64,000 bases of DNA. Source: Zerene cesonia (lineage: Eukaryota > Arthropoda > Insecta > Lepidoptera > Pieridae). Position 1 is the stretch's first letter. Each line of letters begins with the position of its first letter. Made by a program: the position numbers and the translations under genes. Location: assembly GCF_012273895.1 (NCBI RefSeq), contig NC_052103.1, forward strand, positions 1,922,001-1,986,000. The letters run 5' to 3'. Shown here piece by piece: positions 25,801 through 37,491 of this stretch. The notes beneath the pieces were generated by a model that saw nothing but the letters and a program-made list of their open reading frames with translations, was not told the DNA's origin and did no database searches.

Positions 25801-28800
25801 TCTGTGTTGTTCTTTATTATTATTACTTCATTGTTTTCTCATTTATTTTAAATAAAAAATAATGAATAATTGTATTTTTAAGGGATTCTTTTCAATTATT
25901 GTCGGCAGTGATTACCTTAGTCCGACTGTCTTCTAATTTCTCAGTTTGTCGGCAAAGCGATTCGAGCAGCACTTGTTTTTCGTCGGCCAACCGCTCATTG
26001 TCGGCGTGCGCGTCGGCCAGCTGGGACTGTAAGTCGGCCAGTTCGGCCAGTGTGGCTTGCAGTTCTTCGCTTGTGCTGTAAATTGAATGAAGACACATTA
26101 TGTTATATATATTGTTTTTTTTTTAATTAGTCAAAAGTATATCTGTTGTTGATGATTTTTCCAAAAGCAATGTTTTTTAATTACCAACGATCTTTCAAAA
26201 TATTTATGTGTCCTTAACCAATTTTATTATTTAGGTGTAGCTATGGTTAAGTTTTCTGTGACTACCATTTAAGTACTCACCTATATCATTGCCAAGCAAT
26301 TCTTTTTTTAAAGATTTAATGGCTTGGATACGAAATTGTTAAGCAATAAATATGCAACAAATTGAGAGAATAAAATATTTAATTTTTAGTTTTATAGCAT
26401 TGAAATGCTTTATGCAAATTAAATTTAACAAAGGCCGCGTTCCATCGATACAATATTGTAATCATTGAAATAATGTTTCGTATTGGTTGTGATGGTTCTT
26501 AATCATCTCAATAGATGGCGTGGGGTGCCCCTTAGGCACATGAAACCGAAAGAGTAGAAGAAATTCGATTACTGTGGCAGGATCACGGGTGGCCGAGAGG
26601 CTAGGCGTTGCTACGGTTAGGCAAGAAACGCAGGTTCGAATCCTGCCTCGTGATCAAATTTTTTCTATTCTTTCAAAAAAAGAATAAAATATTTTCTTTA
26701 CTACTCTACTATATGAGTATATGATAATGAATTTCTTTAATTACATCTTTCTGACTACAAAAGTAATATAGACAATAGGATTTTGGCATTACTACAATGA
26801 TGCGAGAGGTTCTGACGTCACGGCACACCCTGTATATACTGTATAGGGAACGTTATACCACTCACCACAATTCAATATTGTCCAAAAGACTAAAAATAAT
26901 AAGAAACAGGTTTTAAAATTTATGCCATATTTTAAGCTGCCTAATATTAGTCTCCTATACTATTCGCTATAAAATATATTATGAATAAACTTGCCTGTAT
27001 TATTACATAGAGTAATTATAAAAAAAAAATATTTTCCACCTAAATTTTCATTCATATCGAACCTTTCATGAAAACAGATGGCGCTGTTATAAATATTTTA
27101 TATTTCTTTTTCCCAAGCTAAAGATGACAAGATTTTTATCAAACACATAAATTCAAATAGCCAATAAAACTCTTAACTTCCAGATCCCACCTACTAAACC
27201 TCTTCAACAAAACACCAATGACTTTATAACATACCTGTAGTGATGTTCCTCCATCTGCAAGATTCTGTCCTGAAGACAGGCGACAGAAACCTCACTTAGG
27301 GAAGACGACGAATGTTTGTCCCATTCTGGAGTGCTGGCCTCTCCATTCTCTCCCTCCCCCTGGAAAGAGAAACCTGACCTTTTAAAAGAAAGTACTAAAA
27401 TCATTCAAATTATAGAATGAGTTCACGACCTGGGTTTCTGGTATGGGCAATTTCAATAGAAATAACATTTTAATTAATGTTGGGAACCATCTTTTGACGT
27501 GCGTTATTAGTATATTATTTGTTATCGATATACTAATAAATAACTCTGACCCAATATAACAACTTAAATTTTAAAAAATTTACTGTGGGAGTCGAGCACG
27601 CTTCGGCACGAATTGGGCCAGCTCGCACCGGGGAAGTACCACACCCCCACAGAAAACCGGCGTGAAATAGTGGCATGCCACTGTGTTTCGTGCGGTGAGT
27701 GGGGGAGCCGGAGGCCCGTTTCCTTTTCCTCACCCGTCCTAGTCCATTCCTTCTTTCCATTCGTTAATCCTTTCCTTTTCCCTTACCCCATAAAAGCGGG
27801 CAGCGCATTCACAGAGGTACTACCTTTGCGAATGTTTATGGGCGGTGGTGATCGCTTACCATCAGGCGAACCACCAGCTCAGCTGCCCGCTATGACATAA
27901 AAAAAAAAAAAAAAAAAAGAAAAACAAAATTTTATAAAGTGAATGTATATTGCTGGATAACCATCAAAGCATTGCTCTTAACATGATATTCAATATATTC
28001 TAAGACAAATACGACAATACTCATGAACTAAAAGCTATAGACGCAAGATTGAATTATATTTGGCAGTTCCCAAAAATACTTGTCAACACACTACACCACA
28101 TATCCCCTGCTCTACATCACAACGTACACCAATATACTCACATTGTGAGCCAAAGCTATAGACGCAGGTGCAGAAGAATGCATCCTCCTGGGCGCCGGCG
28201 CGAGCAGCAGCTGCCGCTTCTCGCTGTCCGACAGCGGCGAGTGCGCGACCCCGCGCAACCTTGCTCGTAGGGCACCGTTCTCATCTGCCAGTCGTTCTAG
28301 TGCCGCTTCTCGATCTGCTTCGTGACTCTGAAAGACATTTTTCATTTGGATATGACAAAAGAAACAAAAAAGAACTTTGAATTTTATCTTTCGTTGTGAT
28401 AGACGAAGACAAAGGCATGTGGAAAATAAATGAATTTTTTTTATCTATATGACTATAGACATGTGAAACTTATAACACCCCGTATTTTTTGCGTTGAGGA
28501 TTAAAAACAAACATGTACAAAAATTAGTAGTGGGAGTAAAATATTTCATATACCCTCATTGACTGTCTAAACATGAAATGCTATACATAGCATTACATGT
28601 AACAAAAACGTAAAGAAAACGATAAGATCCTGACAAGAGATTGCAGCATAAACTACCATTAATTAACCAAAAGGAAATGTTACTCATCGAATTTGCAAAA
28701 AAACGTCGTTACAATTGCCGAAATTACTAACCAATTCAGTTAATTCGATTCGTCGCGTATTCGTGAATCGATTACCTTCAGTCTGTCGAGTTCCGCCCTC

Positions 28801-29797
28801 AGTCTGTCCGCTTCGCTGGCCTTCTCCAGCAGCTCGTCCACGCGCGACTGCAGCGCGGCCCGCTCCATCGTGCTCTCTTCCAATTCCCGCCTTAGTGATT
28901 CTATCTCGCGCACCCCTGATGTCAGTGAAGCCTGCACATTGTTGCAGACATTATAAATAAGGAATATTTGCAGTAGATCCGATGTGTTTGTGTGGTCAAG
29001 CCGAAATGTGCCGTTAAAGTCATTAACCATGAAAAACAATAACGAACAAATGAAGTGGGATTAAATATATTGCCAATAGAATGGATGAATTTAAACTAGT
29101 CATAAGTAAACCACAATTAGTTATTGTTATTTGCTAATTAACTTAATATTTAATACAATGATCTGCATTTTTCGCGACTTATATTTGTTTCTTATACACA
29201 CAGTAACGATGTTAATAAAACAAAACATCATGATAAGTTTGATCCTAATATTTTATTTGTCGAGACGACATTAACTTGGTAGATCTTGGAGCGTAAACAA
29301 TTTTCAATTTTTTTGTTACTAAGGCAAAAGCACTATAAAATTCTTGCTAATTTTTTTGGCAGACAAGGAAATAAATACAATCCTACCTCAGAAGCAACTC
29401 TAGGCCTCAGCTCGACGTCCTGAAACCCTGGCATGTGTTCTGCATTCAAGTTGACCGGCAGACTGATGCACTCCTGCGATCCTCTCTCGTCTACCGACCC
29501 AGTTCCCAATTCTTCCGCGCTCCCATAGTCATGGGGCCGGACCTGCGCGTCATCATATTCAAAGCCCTCTCTCAATTCTGGGTCTTCGAGAACGGCATTA
29601 TTGTTGCCCAAATCTTTCTTCTTGTGCGCCTTATTCAACTTCTCCTTGGAGCCGAATATTTTAAGCGTCTTGTCTCTCGCTGGAGCGACTTTGTGGTGTT
29701 TCGAGTCGAGACTGGACACGGAAGGAGCGCCCTTGAGGGTCGCCTCTTGCTTCCCCTGGCTGGGTCCTCTACGGAACAATGATTTGAACTTCATCAT
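13838..29797 (-). CDS. SPECC1L: Cytospin-A (SPECC1L-like), complete 20-exon CDS, 1,797 aa
   Basis: Cytospin-A binds actin and microtubules and acts in cell adhesion and shape. Exons in transcript order: 29797-29387, 28931-28776, 28327-28142, 27359-27235, 26075-25916, 25576-25481, 25265-25141, 24274-24133, 23883-23707, 23448-23317, 22821-22684, 22107-21945, 21517-18980, 18290-18186, 17887-17772, 17403-17268, 15335-15219, 14801-14678, 14425-14269, 13927-13838 (TAG). All have AG/GT borders; phases agree throughout. Family signatures: SEVSVACLQDRILQMEE and STSEELQATLAELADLQ (about 270-310), EAEWKQFQSDL (617), SVKSLIESIE, GGSKRNALLKWCQQKT (about 1690), NIDITNFSSSWNDGLALCAL, ERPDWQQVMAYVTSIYKHF at the C-terminus. 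Layout: charged N-terminus 1-137, coiled coil about 138-670, disordered linker 671-1680, CH domain about 1690-1797. Human SPECC1L is about 1,117 aa; the excess is one exon. Start: tandem ATGs with A at -3 and an in-frame TAG 12 nt upstream. Confidence 0.95.
18980..21517 (-). CDS. SPECC1L: Giant phase-symmetric exon of cytospin-A (846 codons)
   Basis: This is one 2,538-nt exon (residues about 671-1516) between the coiled-coil exon ending MHSLKG and the linker exon LPPRAEETPTPP. Acceptor: CCGAAACAG|GTTTAAAC. Donor: CCTCTAC|GTAAGT, a perfect consensus. Both ends are phase 1 and the length is divisible by three, so skipping gives an intact shorter protein of about 951 aa. The encoded sequence is Ser/Asn/Lys/Asp-rich and AT-biased in codon use, with no predicted fold visible by eye. 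It ends in a Pro/Lys/Arg/Ser-rich part (LKVPRKPKKPKTHPTRPF, SLSRSPSASSLTKRPGFG). If the donor is not used, the frame stops 13 codons later at 18,942 and the CH domain would be lost. Confidence 0.9.
22155..22330 (+). mobile_element. Non-autonomous Helitron in cytospin intron
   Basis: Begins 'tacactaatattataaagagg' followed by (GTTT)n and 'actactggaccgattttaaaaattcttt'. It ends 'gcaaagccggggggaacagctagt' with the CTAGT terminus. Same subfamily as 33096-33255. Confidence 0.75.
26583..26680 (+). mobile_element. tRNA(Ser)-like SINE head in cytospin intron
   Basis: 26583-26654 folds as a tRNA-like shape. The acceptor strands are TCACGGG and CTCGTGA (one mismatch), the D region GGTGGCCGAGAGGCTAGGCG is Ser-like, and the T arm is GCAGG-TTCGAAT-CCTGC. 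The anticodon stem is TTGCT/GGCAA, but its loop has C at position 33, where tRNAs have U, and the Ser long variable arm is absent. The following 'aaattttttctattctttcaaaa' recurs after the same head near 33,405 and, degraded, near 57,010. A dispersed tRNA-derived element fits better than a working tRNA. Confidence 0.65.
27580..27917 (+). mobile_element. Poly(A)-tailed retroelement in cytospin intron
   Basis: The longest copy of the 'ggcggtggtgatcgcttaccatcagg' family. It runs from a GC-rich head ('gtcgagcacgcttcggcacg') through a pyrimidine-rich middle to 'gctgcccgctatgacat' and a run of about 19 A. The poly(A) tail points to retroposition. Open frames of 75-95 codons across it are by-products. 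Confidence 0.75.
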
Positions 29798-29930
29798 CTT
29801 GGGCGTCTAGTTCATCGTTTTCGTATTACTGTTCGATTGTATTTGCATATCGTAACGGTCACTGTGTTCGATCCGTGATCGGAATTGTTAGGTGTTTGTA
29901 TTGTTTGATGTTCACTGTTTATAGAATTGA
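29798..29930 (-). promoter_or_regulatory. Possible proximal promoter/5' UTR of cytospin exon 1
   Basis: On the minus strand CTATAAACAG (near 29,924) lies about 125 nt above the ATG. An in-frame TAG 12 nt above the ATG shows the coding frame does not extend upstream. No exactly spaced initiator is evident, so this is a weak call. Confidence 0.3.
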
Positions 29931-32040
29931 AATTATTTATGTCGCGATCGACTTAGTCATTTGGGCCAATGACGTTCGAAATAACAATTGCGTGGACACT
30001 TATAAAAGAACTTATAAATACACCTATATGGAATCAAGCTATATTAATTGATATATATTTTTAGCTATATTCGCTATTATCACGTCGGAAATATTCCCGA
30101 TTAGACGATTTAAAAAGTAGCAAAGAAATATATTAAAAAGTATTTAAACCTACGCGATTTAGCGATAGTTGCTTAGTATTTTCTATAAGGAAGTAATCAA
30201 TCATACATCATGCAATGTCGCTGTAAAACGGGGAAATTTATTATGCATTTGTAGATAGTGAAAAAGACGTACATATCGTTGCGTTCAATGCAAAGGTTTA
30301 GTTGTTAATAATACATTTGCGTCATAATACAATATACATACACTATTTATTGTACATCATTTGATTGATAGTTGTTTTCCTTGTAAATTGTTATGTCACC
30401 TATCTAGTCTTCCAGTCGTGTTTTAAATCCGTCACGTTTTTAAATTCATTATCCAATTTGAAACATTATTTCCTGACCTACAAAGGCAAAAACAATTCTT
30501 AGCTTTATAAAAATGGAGGCAATTTAAATTGGTGATTACAAAAAAAAACAATATAAATTTAACAATCAACTGTTTGTTACTAGGTAAGTAGCAGCCGAAC
30601 AAACGAGTCCTATCTCAATTATCAGATAAATGTAATATCACAATACATATGTTTGAGACACGTGGTGCGGTTGTTATAATTTATATCTACCGCTTAGTCA
30701 AGTAATTGCACTGCAATAAACGCACTATTCTAAATCAATACGTACGTACTTTACGTTCGCATGTAATGACGATTTAATAGGTTGTGATATATTATTATGC
30801 AGGAATTAATAAAAAGTAACATCAAATCGAATTTTTTACACACTTACATTTATATTGTACTAATCATTATAGATATAACTAATAATTGTTGAAATTTGAT
30901 AACCTCTCGAGTTATAAATAAAATACATTACGTTTTAAGCAAATCAAAATAATACACAACAACAATTTTCCTTTTTTTTTAACCCTAGTTTGTATAACAA
31001 AATACAACCGCACTTTTAATTCCCTTTGCCCTAGCTGTCCAACAGCTAAACGGATAAAAAAAACAATAAACCCGCCAATCAAAATTCCAAATTCAAACGA
31101 CACAACGGACGTCACTTTAGCCACAATCCCCTATTCAATTGTTCACACCGTCCCCTCCCCCGCACACAAATAAAACCGCCTATTACCCCACCCCGGTGTA
31201 TTTAAGCGTTAGATTGCCATGCATCCGATTCCGAGAATAAATTCCCCTTGCACAGTGAATCCAATTATTGTTATTTATCTACATGCTACCATTAGCATCG
31301 GAATACAGAAGAATATTTACTTGGAGCCCTCGGGCAGTATTGCAAAAAAAAATTGAACTTTATCTGTGACTAAACGTATCTTAATCTTATGTGACGTGAA
31401 TGGTTAGGATAAATATTTAGACAATCACACAGTTGGACACAGTTTTCTGCATAAATATTTTATCTAAGTATATGGAGTACATCTTCCAATAGATGTGATA
31501 TGCTATTGTATACAGGCATTCTATTTTAAATACGAGTATTTCATACAATCCTGGATTTATGATAGTACTTATAGAATAACCGTAACTTTAACAAATGTCA
31601 CAAAAATAATATCAAGAACAAAGGATAATAAATCAAGATTTAAATAAAAACAATTCAATGAGTAGTAGGGTTATAATGACATATACATCGCAGACATAAT
31701 TTTATGGCACGCTATTCTTTTACGGTTTGGCAACCGATTATGATTTTGACATCTATAGATGTATCAAGGTTATTTCAGTCCACAAGTTGAAATTGAACCC
31801 GTCTGGTAAAAAAGCAATGCAACAACAGTTAACTGTCTGTCTATATGTTTATTTTTAGGTTCAGTTGCGTCGCATTGCAAATTATAAACACGCTTGTGAA
31901 CTATCAAGACATATATAACAAATATGTAAGTATATAATATGGTTTGTTTTTCCTGGCGGCCCATCTTGACTTTAACGAGATTTTTTTATATCTAAGGCAA
32001 AAATTAATTTTTGTTTTCAAAAATCATTCAGTTAAAGTAC
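29931..32040. other. Non-coding region upstream of cytospin exon 1
   Basis: AT-rich, with no credible frame and few repeats. A GC-richer block at about 31,130-31,260 includes a plus-strand 'ccccggtgtatttaagcg', which could be a TATA-like element. No transcript can be tied to it. Confidence 0.45.
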
Positions 32041-32056
32041 TAATAATAATAAACTA

Positions 32057-32201
32057 GTAGTCTCCCCGTGACCACGCTCCCTGTAAAGTGTTCGAAACGT
32101 CGGGTAATAATATAATGAATAAATCGCGTTTAAAATCCGTTAAAAAGTTTTTAATTTCTAAATGTATAATACTCGCGTGAAATCAAACACAAGAAAATAC
32201 T
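32057..32201 (+). mobile_element. Repeat with exact 14-bp target-site duplication
   Basis: Same family as the foldback insert in MIOX copy 2, here as a single direct arm ('gtagtctccccgtgacc ... aatttctaaatgtataatactcgcg...aaaatact'). It is flanked by ATAATAATAAACTA at 32043-32056 and 32202-32215. The long duplication suggests LINE-mediated insertion, not cut-and-paste transposition. Confidence 0.75.
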
Positions 32202-32448
32202 ATAATAATAAACTACTTTATGGAATAGAGGAATTTTATTGTACATTAAATCTAAGATATTTATACAGTTGCTATCAAAGTGAATATTATTGTTAAAAAA
32301 ACGATCATCTTCGGAGGTATTTCAATACTAATTTGAAACTCGATTTAGTATAAGGTTAACACAGTTTTAGCGACATAACAACAATTCGCAGAATCGATCC
32401 TTATAACGTGTAAGAACCACACATGTGCCATGTACGAGTATATTGTAT

Positions 32449-32660
32449 AAATAGCTGCGCCCCGCGGTTTCACCCGCGTAAGTCGTATCCCGTAAGAATA
32501 TCGGGATAAAAAGTTGCATTTGTGTTATATGTTATTCCAGTTGTCCAGCTGTCTACGTACCAAATTTATTGCAACCGGTTCAGTAGTTTTTGCGTGAAAG
32601 AGCAACAAACATACACACATCTTTACAAACTTTCGCATTTATAATATTAGTATTAGTAGG
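32449..32660 (-). mobile_element. Helitron-like element
   Basis: Minus-orientation element with 'ccccgcggtttcacccgcgtaagtc...cccgtaagaatatcggga' at its terminal side and 'gcatttataatattagtat' at the other. It is very similar to 53769-53957, including 'ttattccagttgtccagctgtctacgtaccaaat'. Confidence 0.7.
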
Positions 32661-33095
32661 AAGGATAGGATGAACGCAATTTTAATTATTTTTGCTTAAA
32701 GAATCTACAATGATTAAAGTTTGCACATTCCATTTATGCAATGTATTAACAAGTAATTGTTCATGTTAATGTTTAGTATACAATTGATAAAATATAATTC
32801 TAATACAGTTATAACAAACACAAAAACGTACCTATACACTACATTATCACAATAACGCACGGATTTATAGAATCTCCATTACCATGTCCTTTATTATAAA
32901 ATCGTTAGGATATGTCGTATTCATTTATTTGAATTGTACTTGTGATTTATAAATTGAGTTTTACTTGCTGTCGCATTCCTCATAATGTCCTAATGTAAAT
33001 AGAACCTCTTTGAGCCCAATAAAATAAGTACTATATTATTATGATTCAGTATATGTACTGTTTCTTATGACATTTGAAACGCTTTAATACACAGA

Positions 33096-33255
33096 TCTAT
33101 ACTAATATTATAAAGTGGAAAGATGTTTGTAACAAATTGGCCCAAAAACTACTAGACCGATTTTAAAAATTCTTTCACCTCTAGAAAGGTGCATCTTCAC
33201 TGAATATATAGGCTGTATTGTATGTATCACGGGCAAGCCGAGTCGGATCGCTAGT
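33096..33255 (+). mobile_element. Non-autonomous Helitron
   Basis: 'tctatactaatattataaagtgg' start, 'aaactactagaccgattttaaaaattctttca' core and a 'cggatcgctagt' end. Confidence 0.75.
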
Positions 33256-33347
33256 TAAACGTATAATAGTGTTTCTAACCAGTTGAACTCCGCCATTATG
33301 GAATAAATTTTCTTCTAATCCAATGCGATCAAAATAATTGACATCAA

Positions 33348-33500
33348 GTATCCGCGTTTTTTGCCAAACCGTAGCAACGCTTAGCCTCTCGGCCACCCGT
33401 GATCAGTTCGAATCCCGCAACGTGATCAAATTTTTTCTATTCTTTCAAAATTTCTCATTTATAAAGCATTGCAATGCTATAAAACTAAAAATAATCAAGT
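33348..33500. mobile_element. Rearranged tRNA(Ser)-like SINE with inverted head
   Basis: 33353-33403 is the reverse complement of the tRNA-like 5' half found at 26,581-26,622. It is followed directly by the T-arm half in forward orientation ('gttcgaatcccgcaacgtgatca') and the shared tail 'aaattttttctattctttcaaaatttc'. The 'ttataaagcattgcaatgctataaaactaaaaat' body recurs inverted near 26,375-26,420. Confidence 0.6.
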
Positions 33501-33622
33501 ATCTATTTTTCTCAACTTTTGTTGTTGTGTAAAAAGTTGACTAGATTTCTTGGTAAGTCGTGAGTCACTTAACGATAGCTGATACTTTTCGTACCGATTT
33601 GATATAATCGTGATTATTGTAT

Positions 33623-33775
33623 ACTAGCGATCCGCCCCGGCTTCGCTCGTGCTACATTTATAGACTATAGCCTTCCTCAATAAATGGGCTATCTAACACT
33701 CAACGAATTTTTCAAATCAGACCAGTAGTTCCTGAGATTAGTGCGTTCAAACAAACAAACAAACAAATTCTGATT
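33623..33775 (-). mobile_element. Non-autonomous Helitron
   Basis: Starts on the plus strand with ACTAGCGATCCGCCCCGGCT, the reverse complement of a CTAGT terminus. It continues 'cttcctcaataaatgggctatctaa...cagaccagtagttcctgagattagtgcgttcaaac' into (CAAA)n. Closely related to 52773-52932. Confidence 0.75.
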
Positions 33776-35529
33776 ATTTGTTTTTACGTATAAACATAAA
33801 CCAATCACAATTATATGCATTTGTAGATTTTAAAAATACAATCTTATATTATACACATGAATAGAATGTGACCCTCATTTCTAAGCTAATTTTATCTCGT
33901 TAAAAATATAAGTATCAATCAATCTCATTACATTTTTACTAGACAATATGATAATGATTGAACAAATAAGTACAAAAGGTCAGAACAAGTGTTCTCAAGA
34001 GCTTATGATGACATTGATTGGTTCTCTAACTTACTGCTACTAACCATCTACCTACGATATCATTTTTTTGTTGGCTTGTCAATATCAAATACAATTTTAG
34101 ATTGACAGCTATGCCTTGATAATAGAGAAATTTTTATCACATTTTACAAATGAATGAATGAATTAGTTTGTTTTAGGTCGTGATATCGTAAAATATAATC
34201 CCATTGCTATGTACTGAAGAATAAATTCGAAAAAAAAACACGATTTAAATCCATCAAAACGCCTTTCCAAAACAAATACCTATGTATTCGTATCAATATA
34301 AGTATCAATCGTAATTTAACGATACGGTAACCCTAGGATAGCTCGGGTGAACGACCAGTCATGGCCGCGGTGCGCCAACGGACTACGATGAACGATCCCA
34401 TTTGGCTTACATTAGATTTTTAGTACATTCGAATCTTTAGTTCAGTAGGCCAGTTACCTTTATGTCATGCGAATTATAATTCCGTTATGATTTATCGGCG
34501 TTCTTTTCAAAGTTTTACGTCTGCAATCGAGCATAACAAAATACATATAGGTACGATTTTGGTGGGCAAAAAACTATATAAGGATTAAAAAATCGTATTA
34601 AAATAATCGATCGTTTATAGAACCGCTGTGGTGGTAGCATCTACCTACTACATAGACGGGCTTAAATTTAACGAAACAATTTGATAGTAGAATTCCTTTT
34701 CAGTTTATACTAAACGTAAAAGTGTGATATTGGATGAATATCTGAATTTTTTTTAAATGGATTTAAATTATAGTCTGGTCTAGTGCTTATACAACTTTTT
34801 CATCCAGGCACCGACCGGGCCAGAGAAAAACGCGGGTGGAAAAATGTTGCTGGGTTGCTTACCTAGTAAGCTACATGCAAAGATTTTTGGAAAAACTACA
34901 GATTCTACAATTAGGCAACCTAAGCATCTAAGATATACCCAAATCAGTGCTAACTGTTTATGTATATAAACCATACCAACTATTTGAAACATGTTGAATT
35001 TCAAGTGAAGTTAAGCAATGCACTTGCCTTCATACCTTTTATAATCAAAAATAATATTATAGAGAGGAAATGTTTGTGTTTTTGTATGTATGATTGTAAT
35101 GTTTCAAATAAAAACTACCAGAACGACTTCAATAATTCCTTCGCCATTAGGAGGTTGCATCTTCAGAGTCTAGGCTAAGGATAGATTAAGTATATTTAGT
35201 ATAAGAAATGGCGCAGAATCCTGCTTTTTAATCGTTTTATTTTATCTCTGTTACTATTCTATACATTAAAAATTTACCCATAACACATCGACGCTACTTC
35301 AAATGTACAGTTCATAACAAGAACATAAAGATAAGAGAATCACCAACTTAAACATAGATTTAATAACAAGTATATACTAGGTATGTAAGAGTTCCAAATG
35401 ACTGGGTATGTTTCTAATGTTACCTGAGCATTATAAAGTAGAGAAACCTTATAATAAATCTATCTACATGAAATAAATGAATCGCCAAACGTATTGGTAA
35501 GCAGAGAGCCTTCATTTCTTTGTTTTTGC

Positions 35530-35705
35530 AATGGAGCTGGTGAGTCGCCTGATGTTAACCTCTACCACCGCCCATGAACATTTGGGGAGGAGAATTGGAA
35601 AGACTTTGAATTGAAAAGGGATTTAGACCTTTCTTGATCCCTCGTCAATCCTTGATTGACGAGAGGAATAAAGAAAAGGACTGAGGAGGGTTAAGAAAAG
35701 GATTA
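35530..35705 (-). mobile_element. Degraded retroelement fragment
   Basis: 'tgagtcgcctgatgttaacctctaccaccgcccatgaacat', followed by purine-rich sequence, matches the family at 8261-8470 in the same orientation. Confidence 0.55.
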
Positions 35706-36255
35706 ATTATTTTTTTTTAATATCTTTGTTAAGGCACAAGGAAGATTCTTATGGAGAGAAAAAACGTACCACGGGTGAAGCCGCGGACCAATAGTCAATG
35801 TAATGTTAAAAGCATTTGATTGAAGCAACATTCCTGCGGTAAGCGGGTCTATAACACATAACACGCTATATTGATTCTGACACCGATAAATACCTGTTCG
35901 TTGGCTTTTAACCTTCATACGGTCATTAAAATCTTAACATTAACATCCAACTTTCTTTTCTAGAAGTTAACTGAACAAGAATATACGCATGTCTAGTTAC
36001 AAATAAAAAACCTATCTACAAATAAAAAAATCTCTGCCTAGTGACAAATAAAAAATCGGTCACGTGCAAGGATTCTGTGCAAATAAGTTAAAGAGCAACC
36101 GCAAAAAAGCGCTCACCCATCCAATTAATGACCGTGCTAACTATTGCTTAACTGACTTGGACAGACAAACATGCAGTCAGGGACACCTGACTCTTTTTCG
36201 ATTATATATATAGATACAGATTTAAACTGTAGAAAAACTTCAATAAAACACTCAC

Positions 36256-36407
36256 AAAAATTGAAATGAATATCATGAAGAAAGCGAGCGAAACGTTGCA
36301 ATAAATGGCGAAAACATTACACAAAATTATATTTAACTTAATATCACGTATTTTCACACGACAATCGTCGTAAACAATGGAAGGAAACTGTAACTTATTT
36401 TCACAGT
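36256..36407 (-). other. Candidate non-coding first exon (alternative promoter)
   Basis: On the minus strand TATTTAT (36438-36432) is spaced 31 nt from an initiator-like TCACTG (start near 36,407). A transcript-like leader of about 150 nt then ends in a consensus donor, TTTTT|GTGAGT (GTGAGT at 36255-36250). Its only ATG opens a 14-codon frame, so it would be a 5' UTR exon. It could serve cytospin exon 1, which lies 6.5 kb downstream. This is inference only. Confidence 0.25.
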
Positions 36408-36491
36408 GACGCAAGAGTACTTAGTCTGGCCATAAATACTGTTACACTTAATTATAAAAAAATATTACATTTGAATTTCGAATCTGTCATT

Positions 36492-37491
36492 NNNNNNNNN
36501 NNNNNNNNNNNNNNNNNNNNNNNNNNNNNNNNNNNNNNNNNNNNNNNNNNNNNNNNNNNNNNNNNNNNNNNNNNNNNNNNNNNNNNNNNNNNNNNNNNNN
36601 NNNNNNNNNNNNNNNNNNNNNNNNNNNNNNNNNNNNNNNNNNNNNNNNNNNNNNNNNNNNNNNNNNNNNNNNNNNNNNNNNNNNNNNNNNNNNNNNNNNN
36701 NNNNNNNNNNNNNNNNNNNNNNNNNNNNNNNNNNNNNNNNNNNNNNNNNNNNNNNNNNNNNNNNNNNNNNNNNNNNNNNNNNNNNNNNNNNNNNNNNNNN
36801 NNNNNNNNNNNNNNNNNNNNNNNNNNNNNNNNNNNNNNNNNNNNNNNNNNNNNNNNNNNNNNNNNNNNNNNNNNNNNNNNNNNNNNNNNNNNNNNNNNNN
36901 NNNNNNNNNNNNNNNNNNNNNNNNNNNNNNNNNNNNNNNNNNNNNNNNNNNNNNNNNNNNNNNNNNNNNNNNNNNNNNNNNNNNNNNNNNNNNNNNNNNN
37001 NNNNNNNNNNNNNNNNNNNNNNNNNNNNNNNNNNNNNNNNNNNNNNNNNNNNNNNNNNNNNNNNNNNNNNNNNNNNNNNNNNNNNNNNNNNNNNNNNNNN
37101 NNNNNNNNNNNNNNNNNNNNNNNNNNNNNNNNNNNNNNNNNNNNNNNNNNNNNNNNNNNNNNNNNNNNNNNNNNNNNNNNNNNNNNNNNNNNNNNNNNNN
37201 NNNNNNNNNNNNNNNNNNNNNNNNNNNNNNNNNNNNNNNNNNNNNNNNNNNNNNNNNNNNNNNNNNNNNNNNNNNNNNNNNNNNNNNNNNNNNNNNNNNN
37301 NNNNNNNNNNNNNNNNNNNNNNNNNNNNNNNNNNNNNNNNNNNNNNNNNNNNNNNNNNNNNNNNNNNNNNNNNNNNNNNNNNNNNNNNNNNNNNNNNNNN
37401 NNNNNNNNNNNNNNNNNNNNNNNNNNNNNNNNNNNNNNNNNNNNNNNNNNNNNNNNNNNNNNNNNNNNNNNNNNNNNNNNNNNNNNNNNNN
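36492..37491. other. Assembly gap (1,000 N)
   Basis: Exactly 1,000 N, a placeholder length. Apparent open frames across it are meaningless. Confidence 0.99.

Noticed and set aside
26583..26654. Functional tRNA-Ser
   Set aside because: The long variable arm is missing, position 33 of the anticodon loop is C, the acceptor has a mismatch and the unit is part of a dispersed repeat.
27533..27900. 75- and 95-codon frames around 27.6-27.9 kb
   Set aside because: They fall in a poly(A)-tailed retroelement that recurs elsewhere in the window.
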